From Argopecten irradians (taxonomy: Eukaryota; Mollusca; Bivalvia; Pectinida; Pectinidae), in assembly GCF_041381155.1 (NCBI RefSeq), contig NC_091142.1, positions 40,783,604 through 40,847,603 of the forward strand: a stretch of 64,000 nt of DNA. Reading direction: 5' to 3'. The position numbers and the translations under genes were made by a program. Shown piece after piece: positions 10,879 through 21,706 of this stretch. Position 1 is the first letter of the stretch. Each line of letters begins with the position of its first letter. The notes beneath the pieces are model-generated. The model was not told the DNA's origin, did not search any database, and saw only the letters and a list, made by a program, of their open reading frames with translations.

Positions 10879-13509
10879 TACGTTTTGTACTGTACAAGGT
10901 ATGATGCCTTATAAACTGTAGTACAACACATACGTTTTGTACTGTACAAGGTATGATGCCTTATAAACTGTAGTTACAACACATACGTTTTGTACTGTAA
11001 AAGGTATGATGCCTTATAAACTGTAGTGACAACACATACGTTTTGTACTGTACAAGGTATAATGCCTTATAAACTGTAGTTACAACACATACGTTTTGTA
11101 CTGTACAAGGTATGATGCCTTATAAACTGTAGTATACGTTTTGTACTGTACAAGTATAATGCCTTATAAACTGTAGTACAACACATACGTTTTGTACTGT
11201 ACAAGGTATATGCCTTATAAACTGTAGTGACAACACATACGTTTTGTACTGTACAAGGTATAATGCCTTATAAACTGTAGTGACAACACATACGTTTTGT
11301 ACTGTACAAGGTATGATGCCTTATAAACTGTAGTACAACACACGTTTTGTACTGTAAAGGTATGATGCCTTATAAACTGTTGACAACACATGTTTGTACT
11401 GTAAAGTATACCTTATAACTGTAGTGACAACACAAACGTTTTGTACTGTAAAGGTATGATGCCTTATAAACTGTAGTGACAACACATACGTTTTGTACTG
11501 TACAAGGTATGATGCCTTATAAACTGTAGTGACAACAACATACGTTTTGTACTGTAAAAGGTATGATGCCTTATAAACTGTAGTGACAACACATACGTTT
11601 TGTACTGTAAAGGTATGATGCCTTATAAACTGTAGTGACAACACATACGTTTTGTACTGTAAAGGTATGATGCCTTATAAACTGTAGTGACAACACATAC
11701 GTTTTGTACTGTAAAAGGTATGATGCCTTATAAACTGTAGTGACAACACATACGTTTTGTACTGTACAAGGTATGATGCCTTATAAACTGTAGTGACAAC
11801 ACATACGTTTTGTACTGTACAAGGTATGATGCCTTATAAACTGTAGTGACAACACATACGTTTTGTACTGTAAAAGGTATGATGCCTTATAAACTGTAGT
11901 GACAACACATACGTTTTGTACTGTACAAGGTATGATGCCTTATAAACTGTAGTGACAACACATACGTTTTGTACTGTACAAGGTATGATGCCTTATAAAC
12001 TGTAGTTACAACACATACGTTTTGTACTGTAAAAGGTATGATGCCTTATAAACTGTAGTGACAACACATACGTTTTGTACTGTACAAGGTATGATGCCTT
12101 ATAAACTGTAGTGACAACACATACGTTTTGTACTGTAAAAGGTATGATGCCTTATAAACTGTAGTTACAACACATACGTTTTGTACTGTAAAAGGTATGA
12201 TGCCTTATAAACTGTAGTGACAACACATACGTTTTGTACTGTAAAAGGTATGATGCCTTATAAACTGTAGTGACAACACATACGTTTTGTACTGTAAAAG
12301 GTATGATGCCTTATAAACTGTAGTGACAACACATACGTTTTGTACTGTACAAGGTATGATGCCTTATAAACTGTAGTGACAACACATACGTTTTGTACTG
12401 TAAAGGTATGATGCCTTATAAACTGTAGTGACAACACATACGTTTTGTACTGTAAAAGTAGTATGATGCCTTATAAACTGTAGTGACAACACATACGTTT
12501 TGTACTGTACAAGGTATAATGCCTTATAAACTGTAGTGACAACACATACGTTTTGTACTGTACAAGGTATAATGCCTTATAAACTGTAGTGACAACACAT
12601 ACGTTTTGTACTGTAAAAGGTATGATGCCTTATAAACTGTAGTGACAACACATACGTTTTGTACTGTACAAGGTATGATGCCTTATAAACTGTAGTGACA
12701 ACACATACGTTTTGTACTGTAAAGGTATATGTAAACTGTAGTGACAACACATACGTTTTGTATGTAAAGGTATGATGCCTTATAAACTGTAGTGACAACA
12801 CATACGTTTTGTACTGTACAAGGTATGATGCCTTATAAACTGTAGTGACAACACATACGTTTTGTACTGTACAAGGTATGATGCCTTATAAACTGTAGTG
12901 ACAAACACATACGTTTTGTACTGTACAAGGTATGATGCCTATATAAACTGTAGTGACAACACATACGTTTTGTACTGTAAAAGTATGATGCCTTATAAAC
13001 TGTAGTGACAACACATACGTTTTGTACTGTACAAGGTATGATGCCTTATAAACTGTAGTGACAACACATACGTTTTGTACTGTAAAAGGTATGATGCCTT
13101 ATAAACTGTAGTGACAACACATACGTTTTGTACTGTACAAGGTATGATGCCTTATAAACTGTAGTGACAACACATACGTTTTGTACTGTAAAAGGTATGA
13201 TGCCTTATAAACTGTAGTGACAACACATACGTTTTGTACTGTAAAAGGTATAATGCCTTATAAACTGTAGTGACAACACATACGTTTTGTACTGTACAAG
13301 GTATAATGCCTTATAAACTGTAGTGACAACACATACGTTTTGTACTGTACAAGGTATGATGCCTTATAAACTGTAGTGACAACACATACGTTTTGTACTG
13401 TAAAAGGTATAATGCCTTATAAACTGTAGTTACAACACATACGTTTTGTACTGTACAAGGTATGATGCCTTATAAACTGTAGTTACAACACACGTTTTGT
13501 ACTGTACAA
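10879..13509. repeat. 53-bp satellite array, about 50 copies
   Basis: A 53-bp unit beginning near CTGTAGTGACAACACATACG and ending GATGCCTTATAAA is repeated head to tail over 2.6 kb. Most units are full length. A group of shortened, indel-bearing units lies at about 11120-11450 and another at 12720-12780. Units fall into variants at a few sites: TACAAGG or TAAAAGG, TGATGCC or TAATGCC, and TAGTGAC, TAGTTAC or TAGTAC. Short ORFs on the minus strand are only translations of the repeat. Confidence 0.95.
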
Positions 13510-13789
13510 TGTCTTGTTTGTGTGCTTTATGTTTGTATTTATATACATTCATAAGACAGTTTACATTGTAATTACTAATATCACTATACAAATGTGAAAT
13601 GGAATTGTAGACCACACCTTGGCTTCATGGTCATATGTTCTCATTTCACTGCACTATAAACGTATATATCATGATTTACGGCAGTTTTGCCAAAAGGAGG
13701 AGTGTCAATTTGGGCCTTCTAGTGGCCATGACCGATAAACATTTTGTTTTGTTTACCGATACCCTAGGTTAAGAACATATGACATATGA
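13510..13789. other. Spacer, no gene seen
   Basis: Short unique sequence between the satellite and the MITE at 13790. Nothing in it could be supported. Confidence 0.4.
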
Positions 13790-14309
13790 TTAAAGGGACA
13801 TGAACCTAAATAAACCATGTTAATTTGAGTAAAATACATATTTAAGACGTGTCAGATACCTTACTAAGTAATATATATCAGTTATCGTGCAAATGTATCA
13901 AATAAAATAATTATAATGGAAATTCCATCTTTGTGTATTTTGAACCGGCCCGGTCGAATTTTATAACGATAGTATAGCAGTTTTGAACATTAGTGACCTC
14001 ACACAATGCACTGCATATGTAAACAAAATGGTGGGTCAAAAACGTGGGTGAAGCGAACACAAACGAGTTTCGATAGAAACATGTCAGCAAGTTTGTTGTT
14101 CATTATAACCTCGCTTTCGGCCAGCTTTCGTTTTGTGTTCCAAAAATAGAATATGACGGTCTATTTTTATCATTTCGGAGGTAGGTATTCCCCACGTTTT
14201 CCTGTCGTTTTAGATAACCAATCATTGTAATGAAATAAATATTCAATAAACATATGAAAACCATATCTAAGCATACAGAACAAATAATTTAAGGTTCATG
14301 TCCCTTTAA
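13790..14309. mobile_element. TTAA-flanked MITE with TIR AGGGACATGAACCT
   Basis: The left end reads TTAAAGGGACATGAACCT and the right end AGGTTCATGTCCCTTTAA. This gives a perfect 14-bp inverted repeat and a TTAA at each edge. The 520-bp body has no coding capacity. The target site suggests mobilisation by a piggyBac-like transposase (inference). Confidence 0.75.
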
Positions 14310-15162
14310 GGTCAGGTCGGAGTCCCTTGTGAGTTATGGGGGTTAAACAGGAGGGGCAAGTTTTTGTTTTGTCCAGTTTTGTTGGGACCAAATGATATTG
14401 TTGAATGATTTTTCATTATTAATAATGCATTATTTTAATGTCTTTACAGCACATATATAACTTTGATAATTTGAAATTTCAAGAGCTGTTTATATCAGAA
14501 GCAGATCAATCACTTGGATGTAACTTGTCAGAAATTCACGAGATATGGAAGATATTACCCCGGAATTGTATTGATTTATTTAATTTGGAATATACTGCAC
14601 TACGTTATGAAATGAAGCAATAACAACAGTAAAGAATCTGATTGGTCCTTTTTAAAATCATGATTCCAAGTGTTAGTAAACTCTACAAGAAACTACAAAA
14701 AAAGTTTTCATATTGTGGATCTATCTCCTTATTTTTGTAGCGTGGAAATTTATGTCACGCTTAGTTTTTATTAGTTGTTAAAGTTAAAGTTTATTTGTGT
14801 TGTAAAATAACAGTTTTATACTATTAAGTTCATAGTTTTAGTTTATATATGTGCAGTATGTATAGTGTATATATACATACATAGGACAGTTAGGGACCAG
14901 GTGGCCACGTGCACGTGCCCATCTGGGGTTGTTTCGTATACGTAGGGAGCTAGAGCACCGCATTCCGTTTTCCATATAAGGAGTTGTTTACGACTAGGGC
15001 TGTGTATTAGGATCCAGTTTGATGGACAGGTTTCGTAAGGTGTTCGTATTAATAGTAACAGAGAGCTAAATTTAGGTAGTGGTCACTCCGGCCAGCCAAT
15101 TAAAGTTAGGTTGGGAGGGGGGATGGAAGTAGATAGAAATACGTAATCATAATAAGATGCAG
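14310..15162. other. Intergenic, no gene seen
   Basis: AT-rich unique sequence with only a 61-codon ORF at 14438-14623, which has no recognisable motif. A CCACGTGCACGTGCC palindromic word occurs near 14905. Confidence 0.4.
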
Positions 15163-15170
15163 CCAATGAA

Positions 15171-15590
15171 CACAGGGACTTGTAACGTAGGTTGTGAGAA
15201 AGTCTGTTGTGTATACATGTGTACTATATACACAGGGACTTGTAACGTAGGTTGTGAGAAAGTCTGTTGTGTATACATGTGTACTATATACACAGGGACT
15301 TGTAACGTAGGTTGTGAGAAAGTCTGTTGTGTATACATGTGTACTATATACACAGGGACTTGTAACGTAGGTTGTGAGAAAGTCTGTTGTGTATACATGT
15401 GTACTATATACACAGGGACTTGTAACGTAGGTTGTGAGAAAGTCTGTTGTGTATACATGTGTACTATATACACAGGGACTTGTAACGTAGGTTGTGAGAA
15501 AGTCTGTTGTGTATACATGTGTACTATATACACAGGGACTTGTAACGTAGGTTGTGAGAAAGTCTGTTGTGTATACATGTGTACTAGGCC
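15171..15590 (+). repeat. Seven tandem 60-bp units, left foldback arm
   Basis: Exact head-to-tail repetition with 60-bp period. The seventh unit diverges in its last four bases, where it joins the inner arm. Because 60 is a multiple of 3, every frame stays open: the ORFs of 143-224 codons here are artefacts of the repeat. Confidence 0.95.
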
Positions 15591-16558
15591 TAAGCTTATA
15601 TACTATATAAAAGGACAAGGGAACCAACGGTTCGCTTGGAAGAGGTTCACCTGCCTCTACAAAAGTCGCCCGTATTCCGTCAAACATAGATAAATATGTA
15701 CATATATAATACCAATACATTCTTAAATAAATTTTCGACATGAAAAACACAACTTCAATCACGATATAATATATTAACATACCTTTATTTCACTATGAAC
15801 GCGGAAAATGCAGTCAGATTTCCTCACTGTCGTTATGCCTGTCCACTGAAATCTAGGTTAAACACGTTTGAGTGGATATCGTGTACCCCATACCCGGACC
15901 CGAACTGGAAACCCCATATACACAGTGCCTGTATACTAAAAGCTACAATATTAATGTGGTAACCGGTAAAGTACAACATTAGAGTCTCGACTTAAGTTAG
16001 ATTCTTCAATTAATGATACGTGTATTTCAAATAAAGGTAGTTCTAAGAACCTTAACCATGAAACTTAATTTATACAGAGTCTGGGTACAGAAATTCAGTG
16101 CAGTATCGGGTAAGGGCGGGTACACTAAAAAGGTACCCATCATCAATTTCAATATGGCGGATTATACGAACAAGAGTCGAGTGCTGGATAAAAAAGTGTG
16201 ATTCCTCGCTTAGTTGTTGGATTGGATTAATGAAAGCGTTATCGAAGATATCGCGATAGCCTATTTGTATTTGCAATGGGAAAATATCACCAGAAAGTGA
16301 AATGAATGCAAACAAAATTTGTTACAAGGGAATATGAGTGCCTTTGACCTAGATTTCACTGGACAGGCATAACGACAGTGAGGAAATCTGACTGCATTTT
16401 CCGCGTTCATAGTGAAATAAAGGTATGTTAATATATTATATCGTGATTGAAGTTGTGTTTTTCATGTCGAAAATTTATTTAAGAATGTATTAGTATTAAA
16501 TATATACATATTTATCCATGTTAGACGGAATACAGGCGACTTTTGTAGAGGCAGGTGT

Positions 16559-17700
16559 CAGCGGCGTAGCTAGGTTTGGAAAGACCTGCATGCTTGGGGG
16601 TCCAGGGGGAAGACCCCATGCTTGGGGGTCCAGGGGGAAGCCCCGGTAGGGGGTATGGGGGGCGAAGCCCCCCAGAAGCTGACGGGAAATTGTTACAATG
16701 TTATAAATATTTTACCTCTATGGTAACTTTTAACTTATATATATGAATTATAATCATGCGAAAATAATACACAAAATTAGAACAGTGGTGAGTTTATATA
16801 CATATAATCGTACTATACTAGACTCCCCTGACAAGTGCTCGAACAAAAAACACGGATTTTTGCTTTGAAAATAAAATACAAAGCAATGGCTGGATTTTGT
16901 ATTATTTTAACTTAAAACAAAATTTTGGTGAATATTTTAACAAAATTAAGATTAAGTTCACGTGGTTTGTTTGTTTACGACAGCAAGTCAAAGACCACTG
17001 CCAAAATGGCGGAAATTGCGTAAGATCAGTCCCCGAACACGTCAATAAAAAATGAAACAATATATTTATGACAAGATTTCTACCTATTCTGGTCTATTTA
17101 GATATTTTTTTCTAAAAATCAACAACAATTTTCTAAATCCACAACCTGAACTTCATATTCGACAAAAAACAAAGCCAACTATTTCGTACCCCGGAATTCA
17201 TGGGTTAACACGCGTTTTAACGGACTGGAAGTGAACCAAAATGAGAGAAAAAAAACCAAACACTTTTGTCATTACTACGGCGAAAAAACATGTTGTAGGT
17301 GCTATATTTTTTAGATGTTTTGCTATCATTTAACATCATCATTTGTTTTTAGAATATTTCTTACTTTCATGCGATGTTGTTTATTTTGGTGATCGTAAGT
17401 GTTTGCCGATTCAAAATCCACATTTGCTGGAGGGATCTAATATTTTCTTCGACATGATTCAAACATAACCACATTTAACAACTTGGTAACAGGAAATATA
17501 TTGACTATTCTAATAAATTTCCGTGATGGCCAACAACTCTTTCAAATGTGCACAAAGTTATGTAAGACATATACGTCATTTATATTCTGCAGCGTTACGT
17601 GTATACAAATGTTGTGGATTTTTTCTGACTGTACAAAAATGTAATCAGATTATTTTTTGTATGCTCGAGCATGCAAGCATGCACGGGCGCTACGCCACTG
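16559..17700. mobile_element. Nested hAT-like non-autonomous element
   Basis: The ends CAGCGGCGTAGC and GCTACGCCACTG form the inverted CAG-GGCGTAGC terminus common to hAT-type elements. The flanks GCAGGTGT (16551-16558) and GACGGTGT (17700-17707, counting the shared G) form an imperfect 8-bp target duplication. The left inner part is rich in GGGGTCCAGGGGGAAG-like motifs. The element interrupts the right arm of the foldback element, whose uninterrupted form is seen at 15640-15660. It has no transposase ORF. Confidence 0.75.
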
Positions 17701-17955
17701 ACGGTGTACCTCTTCCAAGCGAGCCGTTGGTTCCCTTGTCCTTTTATATAGTATATAAGCTTAGGCCTAGTACACATGTATACACAACAGACTTTCTCAC
17801 AACCTACGTTACAAGTCCCTGTGTATATAGTACACATGTATACACAACAGACTTTCTCACAACCTACGTTACAAGTCCCTGTATGTGTATATAGTACACA
17901 TGTATACACAACAGACTTTCTCACAACCTACGTTACAAGTCCCTGTGCCAATGAA

Positions 17956-18794
17956 CGTGAGAATGAAGATGGAAGGAGCGAGGTTTCAGCCAATTAGAGG
18001 ACAGTATGAAAGTGGTATAAAGGAGGGTGCACGTGACGAAACGAGAGTACGTGTCCTAGGCTCGGCTTTAACCGGAACAAGGACGTTAAGCCCCATCAAT
18101 CAATCAAAGAATCGAGTTCATCAAAATTTTGGGACTTACTCTACGCATCTCAGGATCAGTTATTTCAATTCGGATTACTTTACTACACTTAGTGTGTTTG
18201 TGACTATGGGATTTATACTTGGGATGTACTGTACGGGTATTTCCTACATGTATCAGTGATGTGATATACATACGGATTACTCTATCCTTCTGTGTGTTTG
18301 TGACTATGGGATTTATACTTGCATTTGGGATGTACTGAATACTTCGCAATTATGGATATCACCTAGCAGTGAACTTCAGTGAAACAGTGTTCCAGTGTGT
18401 GTGTTCCAAATGGATTTATTGTGAACTATATTACGTGGATGTTTATGTGAATAAATGATGTGAATTTTAAAGTGATGTTTTCTAGTTTTCCCTGCCGTAG
18501 TCACCTTCCATCACGGACTTAGATATACAATAGCGTCTCGTCATAGCCTAAGTGCTATCACATTTTTGAGAAACGCTACATTTTTTAAAATTGGTTCATT
18601 AGACATTGTGTGATTCCTGTATATCGATCATATTGATCGTACTATATTTGTAAGACTTGGATTTATTTGTTAATTCCAAAACGGGTATTAACATTCTCCT
18701 ATATTGTCCATCATGCCTATACACAATGATCCCACAGGGGACTTGGTTACATCTGCTAACTTGTTTTGACAGTTCTCTGCTTCTCTGCTTCTTC
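17956..18794. other. Intergenic with SINE tail and a local duplication
   Basis: The segment 18056-18112 ends in GGACGTTAAGCCCC followed by ATCA repeats, which looks like the 3' tail of a mollusc SINE. At 18170-18345 a ~100-bp stretch containing GTGTTTGTGACTATGGGATT occurs twice in tandem. No gene is supported. Confidence 0.5.
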
Positions 18795-19522
18795 TCAAAA
18801 ATACATCTCGAAGTTAATTGAAGAGATTGCGGCTTATTCTAAAAGCAAAATCTGCTGGTATCGAGCCATCCTTTATGACCGTGCTACGGAGATTGACGGA
18901 TGTCCAGCGTCGTCTAAACTGGCCACTCACAAACCCACTGTCAAGGGACATGTAGGGGAGAAGTATGCGAAGGTTGTTATGCTGCTCAGCAATTTGGTTA
19001 TGGTGACTCACGAATTAGTAGACGTATTTTCTTTATCTCAGAAGCTTTGTTATCAGTCCGTTAGTCAACCTGACATCTCTGGTTTGAATATTATTAAAGA
19101 AATATATTTTTTTTTCCAATAAAACGTAGTGACATCTTTTCGCTATAGGCTGAATTACGCGTCTCAGATGGAAAAACTTCGAAGACCAAAAATTGATTGG
19201 AGACACAGAAGGGTTTGACTCATGATACATGTATATTCAACACTAAATCTAACCTTTTAAATGCAGGTTCACCTTCGCCTACCAAGCGATTCCGACATAC
19301 GTCGATCCCTTGGCTTCTTGACTCCCTTTTCTAGGGCCTGGGAGACCTGCGCGTTGATTGGCTGAGGTGAGAATGTACAGCAAAATCAGAGCGCCCGTTA
19401 CAAATCAACAGCGTGGCTGTCTGAAAACGAAAGTAGCGCTAAACTTAGCGAGAATTATCCGTAATACCTTGATATCCGTCATCGAATACCGCATAAAGAT
19501 CCAAAAACAAAAACACGAAAAA

Positions 19523-19589
19523 ATGGCGTGCGACATTTGTAGATGTTGCTATTCGGTTTTGGACAAAAAGAACAGAAGGTTTTTTGCAG
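19523..19589 (+). CDS. Possible first coding exon, Cys-rich start (unit A)
   Basis: The context AAAAAATGGCG is a good start context. The 67-nt exon reads M-A then CDICRCCYSVLDKKNRRFF, then A, and ends GCAG|GTACCT in phase 1. The C-x2-C-x-C-C spacing could bind zinc, but I do not recognise the family. An identical copy lies in unit B at 22433-22499. No convincing downstream exon was found; the foldback insertion at 19638 would lie in its intron. It may be a real gene start, or an exon captured by a duplicated repeat. Confidence 0.3.
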
Positions 19590-19637
19590 GTACCTTTCGA
19601 GTATTCAATCAACTTTTAACCGTCATCTTGTTTTAAT

Positions 19638-20178
19638 CATAGGTATTTAGCACGCTGATAAGTCAAAGACCCACTATAGACTAATATACAGAGAAAGGTA
19701 AGGAACTCCTCCGTGACGCAAAATTGGGTAATTTAGTTCAAAGTGTTGTAAAAAAATATCCAGACTAGATATTTCAACGGCTTTGGTCTTAATTGAAAGT
19801 TAAGATGTTACACTTCACGATGATAACAAGAAATCCTGTTACTGTAGGCTGCCGTGTTTTCAGTGTAGCGAATAGACATTTTCGTTTGCAAAAATGTTCT
19901 CGATCGTGTCCGACTAACGGAAATTCGTCAATTTTTTAAGTTTCGAGGCTGTTTGTGAAAAAAATAGACAAGTTCAGTAGGATTTCTTGTTATCATCGTG
20001 AAGTGTAACATCTTAACTTTCAATTAAGACCAAAGCCGTTGAAATATCTGGTCTGGATATTTTTTTACAACACTTTGAACTAAATTACCCAATTTTGCGT
20101 CACGGAGGAGTTCCTTACCTTTCTCTGTATATTAGTCTATAGTGGGTCTTTGACTTATCAGCGTGCTAAATACCTATG
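19638..20178. mobile_element. Palindromic MITE inserted in unit A
   Basis: The ends CATAGGTATTTAGCACGC and GCGTGCTAAATACCTATG start inverted arms of roughly 215 bp around a loop of about 110 bp. TTTTAAT duplications flank it (19631-19637 and 20179-20185). Unit B at about 22541-22552 shows the uninterrupted site, so the insertion came after the tandem duplication. No ORF of note. Confidence 0.85.
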
Positions 20179-21706
20179 TTTTAATATTGTGGTTTGTCGA
20201 TCGAAAGCCAGAAAGAAACGAGCGTTCTGATTGGTCAGAATTTACGTCATCGAACAGTAACGGAACTGTAGTGAAAAGTTTTGCCAATAGATGGACATGT
20301 TAGGCTATTGATTATGTTTTCGGCATGGATCATTTCAGTATATTCTTATCTGAAGATTTTCTTGAAAAACCTTTTGTCTTCGCCTATATTGTCACAGATC
20401 TAGAGAAATTGATTAGAAAGGAGATTTCCAACATAGCCAAGGCAATAGATAACAATAGTATCAGCTTATCGCGTTTGAATGATAACCGCTTTGGGAGTAC
20501 TTTGGTCATCCAGTCATATGAAGGCTATCAACGAGAAAATGGCAGTGCTGGAAAACAATATTAGCCTTTAGCCTGTAAGAAACATCACTTATTGGTGGTT
20601 GACTATGTTTCGTTATGGCAAGCCGTTTTGATATTTGATACATAATAACTTACGTTAAAAAATTATCTACCTGATTAAAGTTTAAAAGATTTAAGCTAAA
20701 TTAAAAGATTTCAACTTTTTAGTTTTACATTATCACTATTTTACTATTAAGTCACAAAAATGTTTTCAGCTAAAAGCTGACAGTGCAAGTTAAAAATATA
20801 CTTTTGAGATCGAAAAAACATCTTGAAGGTTTTGGTTTTTTTTTCAAAATTCGTTTCTGAGACAGCGCCTTGTGTTTCTAAGGACGGGCAGATGCCATTT
20901 TGTTTGAACTCTGCTTGGAAACGCGTTTGCATTGACACACGTGCGCTAAGTCATGTACATATCCACTGTGTGTCACCTACTAAAACATAGACAACCCTCT
21001 TACCTGTAAATATGTGTCGGGCATTGTTTTAGCAAGCAACTTGTCAACTCCTCTAAGCTTTCATTTAGATGTTTCACAAATTGAACTTTCCACACAAATG
21101 AATAGAAATCCTAATAATAATCCGTCCACAGATCTCCTCGTATACTATCGTACCCGATGTACTCGACTGGCCACGTGCACGGGACCACCTGTCCCGAACA
21201 AGTAATGCTTCCATATATAAACTACCGAAGGCACATACGTGGGCATGTGCGTGTAATATCTAATGTATATTGAAGTGTTTTATTAGCTCGTATTTGACAT
21301 ATTTTGGGATCTAGCTGACAATATTACTTCAATGAAACCTTGTCATGTGAGTGCAGTGTTTATTTTTAGTTTGACAGTGTTATCTGCTATTAGAATTCCG
21401 AGTTTGTTTACGATATAATCAAAATGGATCTCGCACGTAAAAGAAGGTATGGATTAATTCATTACTTTTCATTCAACTGCATAGATCTATATATGGTTCG
21501 TAGAAACTTTATTTGAGAAAACGTTGACCTCACTGACCATTGTATTCTTATGGCATGGCCTCAGGTTACACGTAAATACGTCTTGGGTATTTAGTACAAT
21601 AGATCTAGAGCCGTTCAGGTGTTAGTTGTTACACCTTGAACAGCGAGCGTTCGACTGATTGCACGTGTGTGTGGTTCACGCGCTTTATATAGGGGTCGGT
21701 GCCTGG

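Larger units (their letters stand above)
15171..17947. mobile_element. Foldback-like element with 60-bp repeat arms
   Basis: The element begins CACAGGGACTTGTAACG and ends with its reverse complement CGTTACAAGTCCCTGTG. It is flanked by a perfect 8-bp duplication, CCAATGAA, at 15163-15170 and 17948-17955. The outer left arm is seven copies of a 60-bp unit (15171-15590); the outer right arm is three inverted copies (about 17763-17947). Inside these, 15585-15856 pairs with 17765-17701 plus 16558-16349, so the arms continue as a long inverted repeat around a unique centre. The right arm is split by a hAT-like insertion at 16559-17700. Long inverted arms made of tandem units are the hallmark of foldback elements. 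No transposase is visible, so the copy is non-autonomous. Confidence 0.85.
18795..21706 (+). repeat. Tandem duplication, unit A
   Basis: The whole unit is repeated directly next to itself as 21707-24056, with very high identity. Both end in a CGCTTTATATAGGGG motif and GCCTGG. Unit A is longer because of a 541-bp palindromic insertion at 19638-20178. Small indels elsewhere (near 18973 and 20566) separate the copies. The content is mostly unrecognised; a possible first exon is listed separately. The near-identity points to a recent duplication or to homogenisation. Confidence 0.9.

Noticed and set aside
15106-15780. 224- and 178-codon ORFs
   Set aside because: They follow from a 60-bp repeat whose length is divisible by 3; they end where the repeat ends.
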